Shown: positions 33,388 through 44,983, numbered from the stretch's first letter. The stretch: DNA of 64,000 nucleotides from Mycoplasma zalophi (GCF_025486335.1 NZ_JAOOPZ010000002.1:62001-126000); one strand, 5' to 3'. Numbers and translations: made by a program. The notes: generated from the letters alone by a model not told the origin.

Positions 33388-34185
33388 ATGATAAAAATTA
33401 AAGATTTATATTACAAATACCCAGAAAGTCAATCATTTGCTTTACAAGGTGTAAATTTAGAAATTCAAACAGGTCACTATGTGGCTATTTTAGGTCATAA
33501 CGGTAGTGGAAAAAGTACACTTTCAAAATTAATTAGTGCAATTTATAAAGCTACTGAAGGTGAAATTTGAATTGATGACATTATATATTCAAAAGAAAAT
33601 TTAAAAAAAATAAGACAAAAAATCGGGATTATTTTTCAAAACCCTGATAACCAATTTGTTGGTGCAACTGTTGAAGATGATATTGCTTTTGGTTTAGAAA
33701 ATAAACATGTTCCAAGAGAACAAATGAAAGAATTAATTCATAAATATGCAAAATTAGTTTCAATGGATGATTCTTTAGATCGTGAACCATCTAACTTAAG
33801 TGGTGGACAAAAACAAAGAGTAGCTATAGCATCTACATTAGCTCTTGATCCTGATATTATTATTTTCGATGAAGTTACTAGTATGTTAGATCCAAGAGGA
33901 AAAGAAGATATCCTTGAAATTATTCATAACTTACACAGAAATACAAACAAAATATTAATTTCAATCACACATGATATGGATGAAGCTGTTTTAGCTGATG
34001 AGCTTTTAGTATTTAGTGGTGGAAAATTAGTTGCAAGTGGTTCTCCGAAAGAAATTTTAAAAAATAAAGAAATAGTTGAACTCGCTAAAATTGACTCACC
34101 TTTTATTTATAAATTATCTGAAATGATTGATGGAATTGAACCAACCTATGATGAAAAAGTTTTAATTGAGGAAATATGCAAATAG
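33388..34185 (+). CDS. ecfA1: ECF transporter ATPase EcfA1
   Basis: The 265-residue ABC ATPase has Walker [19 protein letters not shown]-loop [20 protein letters not shown], signature [12 protein letters not shown], Walker [14 protein letters not shown] and an H-loop His in SITHDMDEA. The Q-loop wording is that of EcfA1/CbiO1. With EcfA2 and EcfT it powers vitamin uptake by exchangeable S components encoded elsewhere. It overlaps ecfA2 by 10 nt. Confidence 0.95.
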
Positions 34186-35102
34186 AAGTAAATAATATTT
34201 CAAAAGAATTTGATAAAAAATTACCAACTCATATCAAAGTCTTAAAAGATATAAATATAAATTTTGATGAAGGTGAAATGATTTCAATAATAGGACATAC
34301 AGGAAGTGGTAAAACAACCTTTATTGAACATTTAAATGCATTATTATTACCTGATTCAGGTATGATAAAATTCAAAAACATAAATGTACCACATAAAAAA
34401 CTTTTTAGTAAAAAACAAGAAATTCAATTGGTTGAAACAGATATAGAAATAGTAAATACAAAAAGAAAAATCAAAAATATTAAAAGTGTAAGAAAAGAAG
34501 TGGGTGTTGTTTTTCAATTTGCTGAATATCAATTATTTGAAAATACAATTGAAAAAGATATTATCTTTGGTCCTGTTTCAATGGGTGTTCCTGTTGAAAA
34601 AGCAAAGCAACTTGCTAAAAAATATTTAGAAATGGTCGGTTTACCTGAATCTTATCTTGATAAAAGCCCTTTCAATTTAAGTGGTGGACAAAAAAGAAGA
34701 GTTGCACTAGCTGGTATTTTAGCAATGGAACCTAAATTTTTAATTTTAGATGAACCAACAGCAGGTTTAGATCCAGTGGGTGTTGAATCAATGTTGCAAT
34801 TATTTAGTGATTTAAACAAAAAAGAAAACAAAGCAGTAATTATTGTAACTCATGATCTAGATAATGCTCTAAGATGAACAAAACGTTGCATTATGTTTAA
34901 AAATGGTGAAATCATTAAAGACGATGAAACATATAAAGTTTTAAATGACGAAAAATTTTTAATTGAAAATAACCTAAAAGCCACTCAACTTCTTACTTTT
35001 GTAAACAAATTAAAAGCTCGTGGCGTTAATTTAGGAAAAATAACAAACATAAATGAATTAGCAGATGCAATAAATAAAAAACTAAAAAACAATAAGGAGT
35101 AA
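34176..35102 (+). CDS. ecfA2: ECF transporter ATPase EcfA2
   Basis: The 308-residue partner ATPase shows Walker [17 protein letters not shown], an extended insert before the Q-loop [17 protein letters not shown], signature [13 protein letters not shown], Walker [14 protein letters not shown] and [10 protein letters not shown]. The insert of about 40 residues (roughly 70-110) is longer than in most bacteria, as is common in mycoplasmas. Its stop is one base before the ecfT start. Confidence 0.95.
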
Positions 35103-35103
35103 A

Positions 35104-36033
35104 ATGAACGCAATTATAGGTAAATTTGTTAATATTGACACCATAATTCACAAAATGGATCCTAGATTAAAATTTATAGCTAATATTTTATTTATTGTTT
35201 TATTTTTCTTAGCTGATACTTTTGTTATTTTAAGCGCACTGCTTATTTGTGTTATGATTTTTTATTTAATTGCAACAAGATCATTTAGAACTTTAATAAG
35301 AAAATTTAAATTACCAATTTATATAGGATTATTTTTATTAGCCATAAATGTTTTTACAATCAAGGGTGTTGCTGAAAATTATATTCCTATTGCAAACGAA
35401 GGTGGAGTTGATGATTTTGTTATTTATAGAAATTATATGATTATAAATGATATTTACTGAGCACCATTTGGAAATGATAATATTTTTCAAATAACTAAAT
35501 TTTCTTTAATTAGATCAGCAAGTATTACATTAAGAATTTATGGAGTTATTTTAATTACAACTATTTTAACTTTTACAACAAAAAGCGTGCTTTTAACAAA
35601 AGCAATCAATGATTTATTAAAACCTTTAAAATTAATTAAATTTCCAAGTGAAATTATTACTATGATAATCAATATAGCACTAAGATTTATTCCTACACTT
35701 TTAGATGAAGCAAATCGAATTATGAAAGCTCAATCTTCACGTGGAGTTGATTTTAAAAATGGACATGGAAAAGATAAAATAAAAGCTTTTTTAACTTTAA
35801 TTGTTCCATTGTTTGTTTCTTCCTTTTCAAAAGCTAATGATTTAAGTGATGCTATGGTCGTTAGAGGATATGAACCTTATTCAAAAAGAACTCAATATAG
35901 AATTTTAGAAGCTAAATGGTTTGATATAGTTGCAACCATTATATTGATGTTAATTACTACGATGGTAATTGTATTCCAAATTTCTACAGTGCCCGTTCCT
36001 GAATGATTTGCAAATACTTTTGTAAAGGTTTAA
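35104..36033 (+). CDS. ecfT: ECF transporter transmembrane component EcfT
   Basis: The 309-residue membrane protein has about five hydrophobic segments. In the cytoplasmic coupling region it has two Ala-Arg-Gly-type signatures, QSSRGVDF and VVRGYEPYS, that contact the ATPases. AAGGAG overlaps the end of ecfA2. It is the scaffold of the ECF module, and ligA follows after one base. Confidence 0.93.
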
Positions 36034-36034
36034 T

Positions 36035-38041
36035 ATGGAAAATAACACCAATAAAAAAATTAAAGAAGAAATTATCCTGCTTCAAGAAAAAATTCAAGCG
36101 TGAAATCACGCTTATTTTGATTTAGATGATCCTATTGTTGAAGATGCAATTTATGATAAAGAAATCATTAAATTAAAAAACTTAGAACAAGAATATAATT
36201 TTTTATTTACAGAAGATGAATTATCCCAAAGTCCAACACGCATAATAGGTTCTTCAGTGTCTAATGCATTTCAAAAAGTGACTCATGATTCTCCAATGCT
36301 TTCATTACAAAAATCATATGAAAAAGAAGAATTACAACACTGAATTGAAAATATTAATAAAGTTTCATTTGATGTTAGTTATTTTATTGAACCAAAAATA
36401 GATGGTTTAAGTATTTCTTTAAAATATAAAAATGGAAAATTAGTACAAGCGGTTACAAGGGGTGATGGTCATATCGGAGAAGATGTAACACACAACATAT
36501 TAACTATTGAAGAACTACCTAAACAAATTAATTATTTAAAAGAAATTGAAATTCGTGGTGAAGTTTATTTAAAACTTTCTGAATTTGAAAAATTAAATCT
36601 TGAATTAAAAAAAGAAAATAAACAACAACTTGCAAACCCAAGAAATGCAGCAAGTGGTTCACTTAGACAACTTAATCCAGAAATAACAAAAACAAGAAAT
36701 TTATCAATATTTTTATACAATATTCAAGAACCACATGAACACGAAATTTATAGTGTAGATGAAACAAGAAAATGACTAAAAAATCATAATTTTCCAGTAA
36801 CAGATGAAGGTAAGGTTGTATTTAATATAAATGAAATGTTAGAATGAATTAATGACTTTAAATTCAAAAAAACACTTTTAGATTATGAAACTGATGGAAT
36901 AGTAATTAAATTAAATGAAATTAAATATTACAATCTGTTAGGAACTACACAAAAATTTCCACGTTATGCAATAGCATATAAATATGAACCAAATACAGCT
37001 ACAACCGTTTTAAAAGATATTTTTGTTACAATAGGAAGAACTGGAATGGTAACTTATAATGCTACTTTAGAAAATGTTTTTTTAGGTGGTTCAAACATTC
37101 AAGCAGCAACTCTTCATAATTATGATTATATAAAGAAATTAAAAATAGATATAGGTGATTTAGTTTATATAAAAAAAGCAGGTGAAATTATTCCTAAAGT
37201 AATTTCTACAGTTCATTCAAAATCTCAAACTAATTTTCAAAAAATTTTACACTGTCCATTTTGTAATAGTTTATTAGAAGATAGCGATACTGGTATTGAC
37301 CAGTTTTGTGTAAATGAAGATTGTAAAGAAGTAAAATTAAAAAAAATGATTCATTTTACTTCAAAAACTGCAATGGATATTTTGACACTAGGAGAAAGAA
37401 ATATTGAAATTCTTTATAATTTAGGTTTAGTCAATTCTTTTAGTGATATTTATAAATTAAAAGATAAATATGATCAGTTAATTAAAATTGAAAGATTTGG
37501 AGCAAAATCAGTTGAAAAAATGCTTCAAAGCATTGAAGATTCGAAAAATCAAGATTTAAGTAGTTTAATTCATGCAATTTCTATAAAATTAGTAGGTGAA
37601 AAAGTTTCTTATTTTTTAGCATCAAAAATCCAAGAATTTAAAAACCTTTTAGATTTTGATTTTGATTCTTTAATAACTTATCACGAAATAGGTGAAAAAA
37701 TTATTCATAGTTTAAAAGAATTTACCTCTAATTCAAAAAACAGACAAATGATTCAAGAATTAATTGATTTAGGCTTAAACCTAAAACACAAAAATCAAAT
37801 AAATTCTTTTAGTTTAATGAACCAATCATTTGTAATTACAGGTACATTATCACAACCTAGGCCTTCAATTGAAAAGATTCTTATTTCAAAAGGTGCAAAA
37901 GTTTCAAGTTCTGTAACTAAAAATACTTCATATTTATTAATTGGTGAAAAACCAGGCTCAAAACTCGCAAAAGCAAAAGCTCTTAATGTAAAAATAATTA
38001 CTGAACAACAACTTTTTGAAGAAATATTACAAGAAAATTAA
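36035..38041 (+). CDS. ligA: NAD-dependent DNA ligase
   Basis: The 668-residue ligase seals nicks with NAD. Domains are in the normal order: Ia (AWNHAYFDLDDPIVEDAIYD), nucleotidyltransferase with active-site Lys in EPKIDGLSISLKY, OB fold, four-Cys zinc finger (CPFC...CVNEDC), helix-hairpin-helix region and BRCT domain (FVITGTLSQPRPSIEKILISKGAKV). It starts one base after ecfT, so it is probably read from the ecf promoter. Confidence 0.97.
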
Positions 38042-38048
38042 TAAAAAT

Positions 38049-38072
38049 AAAGTTAACTGCAAAGTTAACTTT
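38049..38072 (+). terminator. Terminator of the ecf-ligA operon
   Basis: The self-complementary octamer AGTTAACT is repeated around a GCAA loop and followed by six T. A weaker T run on the other strand may also serve pgsA. Confidence 0.75.
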
Positions 38073-38107
38073 TTTAATAAAAGTTGAGCATAACAACTAA
38101 CTTTAAA

Positions 38108-38737
38108 CTATTTAATTTTAAAGTGAGGATCTTTTAAATAAGAAGAAATATAGATATAACCGCTTATATAACTAACTATTAAAGTAGCAATTAACGGTAA
38201 AGTTATTAAAAATAAATATAAATTAATATTTTGTAGTGCATTATGTCAAATAATTGGTGCAAATAAACCAATTATTACAAGAGATACACTCATCATAATA
38301 GTTTTAATTTTCCCTCATATATTAGCTTGTACTGAAATATTTAATGATGCTGCATATATTCTTATTCCATCAACAACAATATCTCTTAAAACTAATAAAA
38401 TAACAATAACTATAAAATAAACAGTATTAATTTGTAAGATTAAACTAATTAACATACTAGTTGTAATTAATTTATCTGCAATAGGATCAAATATTTTACC
38501 AAAAGTACTAACTACATTTCATTTTCTTGCTAAATACCCATCTAAGTAATCAGTTACCATCGCAAAAATAAAAACAACTAATAATAAATATGGAATAACC
38601 ACTGATGAAGAAAATGAATTATAATAACTTATATTTTGAATAACGATTGCATAAATAATTAATAAAATAACAAAAATAATTACTGAAGCTAATCTTGAAA
38701 TTGTTAAAATATTAGGAATATTTTTTTTATTTTTCAT
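38108..38737 (-). CDS. pgsA: CDP-diacylglycerol-glycerol-3-phosphate phosphatidyltransferase
   Basis: The 209-residue membrane enzyme makes phosphatidylglycerol phosphate. The CDP-alcohol phosphotransferase motif is intact (TDYLDGYLARK, then FGKIFDPIADK), and IPNILTISRLASVIIF begins the first membrane helix. ATG 38737 is preferred over an in-frame TTG at 38752. The start overlaps the end of the upstream membrane-protein gene by 11 nt, so the two are translationally linked. Confidence 0.93.
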
Positions 38738-39293
38738 AGAATTTTCTTTCAATGCTTTCTTTTACATTTTTTTCATAATTTAAAAATAAATCATCTTTTT
38801 CTAATTGTTCATAAAGATTGTTAAAATATTCAATTTCTTTAACACAAGATTTATATCAAGTACTTGCATTTGTATCAATTAAAGTTTTAATATTTTTTAT
38901 AAAATCTTGGTATTTTTCAGATTCTTTAAAGTCATTAAAATCTTCACGATTATAAAGAGTACTTAAAAGATTTTTAGCACCATCTTTAATTTCTTGCATT
39001 TTGTATTTTCCAATACTTGGAACAAAATTTTTAACTTGGTCATTTGTATATTTAATTATTTCAGTAATTGAAATAACATATTCACGATAAATTTCTTTAT
39101 TTATTGTTGATTTTTCTTTTAATTTTTTTATTTCTTTTCTTTTTGTAACTATTTGTTTAATTATTTTATATAAAATATATGAAACAATTAAAGCTAAAAT
39201 AAGTGCTAAAATAAGATACATTAATCAACTATTTGCACTAAGTAAACCGCCACTTTGTGCTGATTCTTCACGTGATACATATAAATTTGTCAT
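38727..39293 (-). CDS. Unknown single-pass membrane protein upstream of pgsA
   Basis: This 188-residue protein starts behind GGAGGAAAG at ATG 39293. A short N-terminal segment (MTNLYVSREESAQSGGLLSA) precedes one strong membrane helix (LMYLILALILALIVSYILY). A basic stretch and a ~130-residue charged helical domain follow. By the positive-inside rule the C-terminal domain is cytoplasmic. I do not recognise the family. The overlap with pgsA suggests a role near phospholipid synthesis, but this is only context. Confidence 0.75.
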
Positions 39294-39346
39294 CTTTCCT
39301 CCATGATTCTTTTTAAATTATATTTTATTTTTATCAAAAATAAAAA

Positions 39347-39370
39347 AATACACTATTAAAATAGTGTATT
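39347..39370 (-). terminator. Terminator of RNase P RNA
   Basis: A 10-bp stem AATACACTAT/ATAGTGTATT with a 4-nt loop is followed on the minus strand by seven T. It abuts the 3' end of the rnpB P1 helix. Confidence 0.85.
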
Positions 39371-39676
39371 AGCTCTATAAACCCCTTTTTGTACCTTAAA
39401 TTTAAGGCGCCAATTATTTATCTAGAATAAAAATATTCTCCCAAAATTAGTTCATTTCCCTTTTTCGGGCTCCAATACCATAATTTTTGTTTCTGACTCA
39501 TGAAGTTTAACCTTTTCACTCTTGCTATAACTAAAATAGTAGACCTTGTTTCTGTGTCACTAGTTGTTAGTATAAATACTACCTGAATTTATTAGACTCA
39601 GCATGAACACTACTTTCATCGCAGAAAGTGCCAGTGGGGATTTTCCTCTACATTACTGCAGCAATTGGCCAAGCTA
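39366..39676 (-). ncRNA. rnpB: RNase P RNA (type B)
   Basis: This ~310-nt stretch has no open frame on either strand but has RNase P RNA landmarks on the minus strand. Near the 5' end is GTAGAGGAAAATCC, close to the universal GAGGAAAGTCC. Near the 3' end is AAGGGGTTTATAGAGC, close to the conserved GGCTTATAGA. TTAGCT at the 5' end can pair with AGCTAA at the 3' end as helix P1. A -10 box precedes it and a strong terminator follows. RNase P RNA trims the 5' ends of tRNAs. Ends are estimated to within a few bases. Confidence 0.85.
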
Positions 39677-39682
39677 AATAAA

Positions 39683-39693
39683 ATTATATTATA
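39683..39693 (-). promoter_or_regulatory. -10 region of rnpB
   Basis: Two overlapping TATAAT boxes on the minus strand lie 7-15 nt before the predicted 5' end of RNase P RNA. Confidence 0.55.
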
Positions 39694-39732
39694 AAATTTT
39701 TAGATTTTTTTAGATTTTTTACTTTTAATAGT

Positions 39733-40221
39733 GTGAAGATAAATAAAAAAAGTATATTATTAATTTTTGTAATTATTTGCATTATTGGAGGGGTTTTTAT
39801 TACCAATAGTCTAAAAATAAATAAACAACAAATAACTTTAACAATAAAAAGAAAAGTCATAAATTTATCAGGTGCTATTGAAGTTCCTGGTTTATATGTA
39901 ATAACTGAAAAAGAAGATCTTAAACATCTTTTATTTAGAGCAAAAGTTTTGCATATTGCTGACTTTAAAAATATCGATTACAATATGCAAATTTTTAAAT
40001 TATCAACTTTATACATTCCTTTTGATACATCTAAAAAAATTTCCTATAAATATATAAAATCTCCTGATTTTTTTATACAAATAAAAATAAGAAAAAAGCA
40101 AGCTGATATACTATTTAAATACTTTCAAAATACAAAAAAACCAACATGAGATGAAATAGAAAATATATATGGAATTGGCAAAGTAGCTTTAAAGAATTTA
40201 CAAGAACATATTTTAATTTAG
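39733..40221 (+). CDS. comEA: ComEA-like DNA receptor protein
   Basis: The 162-residue protein starts at GTG 39733. It has an N-terminal membrane helix (SILLIFVIICIIGGVFI), an SLBB-like strand region (INLSGAIEVPGLYVI) and a C-terminal helix-hairpin-helix (IENIYGIGKVALKNLQEHIL). This is the ComEA layout: membrane anchor, SLBB, DNA-binding HhH. In competent bacteria ComEA binds incoming DNA outside the membrane. A comEC-like gene overlaps its 3' end by 76 nt, which strengthens the call. Whether this organism takes up DNA is not shown. Confidence 0.75.
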
Positions 40222-41465
40222 TTACTTTTCAATCAAGTTTTTTATCAGTTTTATTTTTATATTTATCAATATTTTTGAGTATTTATTGAGTATTTGGAGT
40301 AATATTTCTCTTTTTTTGAAATCTTAAAAACAAAAAATTTTGAAAAGTATTTATCTTATTTTTAATTATTTTTTTGTTGTTTTTTGTAATAAGCTTTATT
40401 ATATGAAACAAGATCAAAATATTAAATGGAAATTTTAGGGTTGAACATGTTTTTAAAAATGGGTTTACAATTAATGTTGCAAATAAAAAAATTTTTGCTT
40501 ATTACAAAATAAATAATAATGTTGATTTTGTTTACTTAAATTCAGTAATTGAAAAAATAAATAAAACAAATAAAGATTTTTTATTTTTAAAAAATATGCA
40601 AATTGATTTTATTTTAAAAATCATAGATATAAAAGAAAATGAAAATACATCAATTTTTAATTTTTTTAAAGTTATTATTCAAAAAAACACAGATATTTCA
40701 CAAGAATTTCTTAATTATTTTCTTTTTGCTAAAAAGTTAAATGTTGAAAATATTTATCAAAAAATTAAGAATTTAAATATTGTTCATTTATTTGTAGTTA
40801 GTGGATATCATTTTTTTATAATTTATTTTATCTTTAAAAAAGTTTTTTCTAAAGTAAAACTTTTAAATAAAATAGATGATTTTATCATAATTTTAATACT
40901 TAGTTTTTATATTTATTTACTGAATTTTAATTTACCTTCAGTTAGAGTTTATACATATTTTCTTTTAAAATTAATATTAATTAAAATTCTTAAATGTAAA
41001 TTTAGCAATTTACAAATATTTGTAATTTCTGCTTTATTAAATTTTTCTTTTAAACCTAATTCAATATCTTCTCTTTCTTTTATTTTAAGTTTTGGTCTTA
41101 GTTATATAGGTTTAAAAATGCAAATGTTAAATACTAAATATAAAACACTAAAATTTAGTTTAATTTGTTATTTATTTTCAATTTGTGTAATGAGCCAAAT
41201 CAATAATAAATTCAATGTTTTTGGGTTTATATTTCAGTATATTTTTAACTTTATAGTGATATTTTATTATATTTACTCACTTTTATTTTTTTGATTTTTC
41301 TATTTAAATAATATAGTCTATGATTTTTTATTTCAGTTAATTGAAAAAGCAAATCAAATAAGTATTTATTTTGATTTTTTAAAGCTAAATTTAGCATATG
41401 CATTGATATTTTGAATATCAATTAATTTTTGATTAACATATAAAAAAATAAAACAAAATAACTAA
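40146..41465 (+). CDS. comEC: ComEC/Rec2-like competence membrane channel
   Basis: This 439-residue membrane protein is open from ATG 40146 to TAA 41463-41465 and has about ten hydrophobic segments. The competence-domain motif of ComEC appears as VHLFVVSGYHFFIIYFIFKK (normally HLLAISGLH), followed by further helices with LNFNLPSVRVYTYFLL. The metallo-beta-lactamase domain of long ComEC proteins is absent. ComEC forms the inner-membrane pore for single-stranded DNA. Start choice is uncertain because no ribosome-binding site is visible within the overlap with comEA. Confidence 0.75.
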
Positions 41466-41500
41466 TTTTTTAAATGCCATAATTTTAGTTTTATATATAA

Positions 41501-41506
41501 TATAAT
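41501..41506 (+). promoter_or_regulatory. -10 box of holA (leaderless layout)
   Basis: TATAAT ends 7 nt before ATG 41514 without a ribosome-binding site. Confidence 0.5.
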
Positions 41507-41513
41507 TTTAATT

Positions 41514-42467
41514 ATGAAGTTTATATATGGAGAAGAAGAATTTTTTATAAATCATTATATTCAAAAAACACAAAATGATTTCAAAGACTTAAATAATAAA
41601 TATGTTTTTGATGAAGATGCAGACATTGAAGATATTTTTAACACTATAACAAGCATGAACATTTTTAATGAAAAAAGACTTGTCATTATAAAAAATAATG
41701 TTTTATTGTCTTCTAATAAAAAATACAATGATATTGTTGAAACTTTTATAAAAATTTTAAAAGATTTGCCAAATGATATTGAGATAATTTTTTCTTTACA
41801 TGTTCCAAAATTAAAACAATTTAAACCTTCTAATTTGTTTTTATATTTAGAAAAAGAAGCAGAAGTAAAAAAATTTACAAAAGTTAATGATAAAGATTTA
41901 GCAAAATTTATAAAAAAATACGTAAAAATAAACAATGCAGACATTGAAGAATTAGCTGTTGCAAAAATAATTGAAACATTTCCTAATAATTTATTCTTAA
42001 TAACTTCTATTTTAGATAAATATATTCAAAGCAATAAAATAATAAAAATAGAAAATATTCAACAACAAAATGAAATTTTCTATGAAAATCCTGAATGAAT
42101 TGTAAGTGATTCTTTATTAAAAAGTCAAAATTTAAAAGATTTTTATTTAAAAATTTTATATCAATTAAATTTTGGTATAAGTATTAGAAATATAATTGTA
42201 CAAATTATGAATATTTTTACAACTGCAATGGACATTTATATTCTCAAAAAACAAAATACATTAAAAGAAATTAGTGCGCTTTTAAATATTCATGAATATC
42301 GCTTAAAATTAATTTTTAATTATTTAAATACACATGACATTGATTTTATTAAAAAACAAATAATATTTTTATCACAACTAGATATTGACATAAAACAAGG
42401 TTATATAGATGAAAATATAGCTCTTGATTACTTAATTTTAAATTTATTTAGAACGGCGGAAAAATAA
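41514..42467 (+). CDS. holA: DNA polymerase III delta subunit
   Basis: The 317-residue protein matches HolA. FIYGEEEFFINHYIQKTQNDF begins the family, then FNEKRLVIIKNNVLL, IEIIFSLHVPKLKQ and the C-terminal collar helices with LNIHEYRLKLIFNYL. It is the wrench subunit that opens the beta clamp in the DnaX/HolB complex. Its stop is one base before the next gene. The usual Firmicute neighbours comEC-holA-rpsT appear here, with one extra gene inserted before rpsT. Confidence 0.92.
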
Positions 42468-42468
42468 A

Positions 42469-43977
42469 ATGGCAAATAAAAAAACGATTTTATATCAACT
42501 TAAAATTGATAAATTTAAAGATTCAAATGAAACAGGTTATGGTGATTATAAGGGGCTTTTATTACAAATAAAATACTTTCAATTCTTGCAAATTGATGGA
42601 ATTATTTTAAATAATATTTTAGATTATTATAAAAATGCTAAATCATTAGCTGAAATTGAATCAAAATATGGTTCTATTTTAGAATTTAAAAAAATGATAA
42701 ATATTTATACTTCTAACAACATAAAAATGGGTATAAATTTAGATTTTAATAATTTAAGAGATACATTCAACAATTGAAAACAAGCAAAAATACTTCATGA
42801 AAATAAAAATTTCACAGCAAATCAAACACAAAAAAATACCTTTGAAAAATATATTGATAAAAATAATAAAGAAAATGATATCTTTTTAAATCAAACAGAA
42901 TTTCTTGATTTTTATAACAAAATATTTGATTTCTATTTAAATTTAGGTTGCAATTTTTTTGTTATAAACATAAATAATGAAAATTCAAAAAATAATAACA
43001 TAAATGAAAAAGAAATAGATTTAATTAAAAATATATACAAAATCTCTAAACAAAAAAACGAATCTTTTGAGATTATTATAAAAACAAAAAATCACGAATT
43101 ACATAAAATTCAAGCATCTCAAAAAGAAAAAATTTATGACTTTTTATTTATTGATAAATTTTCTGAAATCGGTAGCGATAAAACATACAAAAATAAATTA
43201 ATGATAAAATTTAAACCTTGACAATTGCTAAAAGAATTAAGAAATTATTTAAGCTATGAAGATGTAATTATTTCTTTAGCTTCAGAACATATAGGTAGAA
43301 TAAATAGCCGTTGAGGTGATGAATTAGCTTTTAATAAAGAAGCTTCTAAATCATTTGCTTTATTGTTGCTTGCAGCAAGAAATTCAGCAAACATTTATTA
43401 CGGAGATGAACTTGGTTTACTAAAAGCAAAAATTGAAGATTATCGAGATTTTAATGAATTTAATTACAATGAAACCAAAAGATATTTAGAAACCAAGAAT
43501 ATTAGTACTGATATTTTTTATAATTCATATTTATATCAACATTCTATTTCAGTAAATAATATGATGCCTTGAAATTTAGAACCTAACTTTGGTTTTTCGA
43601 AAATAAAAAATAAAAAATTTATTTTTGCAGAAAATTCTAAACAAAATAATGTTGTAAGTGAATTTAATGATCCAACTTCATCACTTAATTTTTATAAATA
43701 TTTAATTGAATTTATAAAAAATAAAGATTTTGAAGAAATTTTAAACAATGGTAAAATATCTTTTTCTAAAGATGTATTTAAAAAAGGTGTTATTAAAATT
43801 AAATATAAATTACAAAATAAAAAATTGCTTTTTGTCATAAATATTTCAAAAAAATCAAGAAAAATTCACTTATCAAAAAAATATGAAATAATTAAATCAA
43901 CATACCATGATAAAAAATATTTAAATATTCCAAATTCACTTGATCCTTTTGAAAGTTTAATACTATTAAAAAAGTAA
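42469..43977 (+). CDS. GH13 alpha-glucosidase-like protein without catalytic residues
   Basis: The 502-residue frame keeps the outline of a GH13 oligo-1,6-glucosidase. Recognisable segments are LLLLAARNSANIYYGDELGL (family GTPFIYQGEEIGM), YRDFNEFNYNE, MMPWNLEPNFGFS (family MQWD..PNAGFS) and SSLNFYKYLIEF, ending in a beta-sheet C-domain. The three catalytic positions are gone. The nucleophile region GFRMDVI reads FFVININ, the acid motif GE is replaced within EIIIKTKNHE, and NHD before the last loop reads SEH (LASEHIGRINSRWGD). It starts one base after holA. An intact long frame with lost chemistry suggests a pseudoenzyme; the role is unknown. Confidence 0.7.
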
Positions 43978-44032
43978 AATAAAACATAGAAAACAAATAT
44001 AACAAAAAACACAAAAAATATTATTTTTTTTG

Positions 44033-44038
44033 TATAAT
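44033..44038 (+). promoter_or_regulatory. -10 box of rpsT
   Basis: TGTATAAT lies 41 nt before the start. Unlike the leaderless genes, an AGGAG site precedes the ATG. Confidence 0.6.
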
Positions 44039-44079
44039 TAATAACATACGCTCAAAACATTATTATACGAGGAGAAAAA

Positions 44080-44346
44080 ATGGCAAATATTAAATCAAAA
44101 ATGAAAGCAATCAAATCAAACGAAAAAGCAAGAGTGAGAAATGCAGCTATTAAATCAAGTGTAAAAACAGCTATTAAAAAAGCTAAACTTGGTGCTACAA
44201 AAGGTGAAGAAAATATCGCAACTTTAGTAAGCAAAGCTCACCACGAAATTGATAAAGCTGTTTCAAAAGGTGTACTACACAAAAACAACGGTGCACGTAA
44301 AGCTGCTCGTTTAGATGCTTTTGTTGCAAAGTCTACTACAAAATAA
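44080..44346 (+). CDS. rpsT: 30S ribosomal protein S20
   Basis: The 88-residue, very basic helical protein is S20 (MANIKSKMKAIKSNEKAR, SKAHHEIDKAVSKGVLHKNNGARKAARL). It binds 16S rRNA early in assembly. GAGGAG precedes the ATG, and a terminator follows directly. Confidence 0.96.
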   Translation: MANIKSKMKAIKSNEKARVRNAAIKSSVKTAIKKAKLGATKGEENIATLVSKAHHEIDKAVSKGVLHKNNGARKAARLDAFVAKSTTK

Positions 44347-44364
44347 AAGTGTAATAATTGTTAT

Positions 44365-44385
44365 AACTCTACTCTATGTAGAGTT
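44365..44385 (+). terminator. Terminator of rpsT
   Basis: An 8-bp stem AACTCTAC/GTAGAGTT with a 5-nt loop is followed by T. Confidence 0.8.
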
Positions 44386-44419
44386 TTTATTTATTTTTTT
44401 TAAATATATATTTTAATAG

Positions 44420-44425
44420 TAAAAT
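44420..44425 (+). promoter_or_regulatory. -10 box of ppa (leaderless layout)
   Basis: TAAAAT ends 6 nt before ATG 44432 and no ribosome-binding site is present. Confidence 0.45.
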
Positions 44426-44431
44426 ATAAAT

Positions 44432-44983
44432 ATGAAAAATATAACAGTTAATATAGAAATTCCTAAGGGAAGTAAAATTAAATATGAATACAATCGTAAA
44501 ACACAAAAAATAGCGGTAGATAGAATATTAAGAGGAGACTTTACATATCCTGCAAATTATGGATATATTACAGAAGCATTAGACTGAGATGGAGATGAAT
44601 TAGACGTTTTAGTTTATTCACAAGAAACATTTATGCCAGGTGTTAGTTTAGAAGCTAGAGTAATCGGAGCAATGAAAATGATTGATGGGGGAGAAACAGA
44701 TACCAAATTAATTGCAGTTCATGCTGATGATTATCGTTTAGACCACATTACAAAACTTGCTGATTTAGATCAAATGTGACTACAAAGTGTTGAAAATTTC
44801 TTTACAACATACAAAAATTTTAAAGGTAAAGGTGTTACATCAGTTAAAGGTTTTGAAGATGAAGTTTGAGCTGAAAAAGAATATTTAGAATGTGTTGAAC
44901 TAATGGAAAAATATGGTTCAATGGATAAAGATGAATTTATCGAAAAAATGAAAAAAGAACACCCTGAAAAATACGAATTTTAA
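44432..44983 (+). CDS. ppa: Inorganic pyrophosphatase (class I)
   Basis: The 183-residue soluble pyrophosphatase hydrolyses PPi from nucleotide polymerisation. The metal-binding motif [13 protein letters not shown] is present with UGA for Trp, preceded by [10 protein letters not shown] and followed by [23 protein letters not shown]. Several UGA codons hide it from a standard-code ORF search. It is followed after two bases by the M42 peptidase gene. Confidence 0.95.

Noticed and set aside
39300-39690. Gene-free structured stretch considered as tmRNA
   Set aside because: There is no tRNA-like end or tag reading frame; the conserved RNase P segments and P1 pairing fit rnpB.
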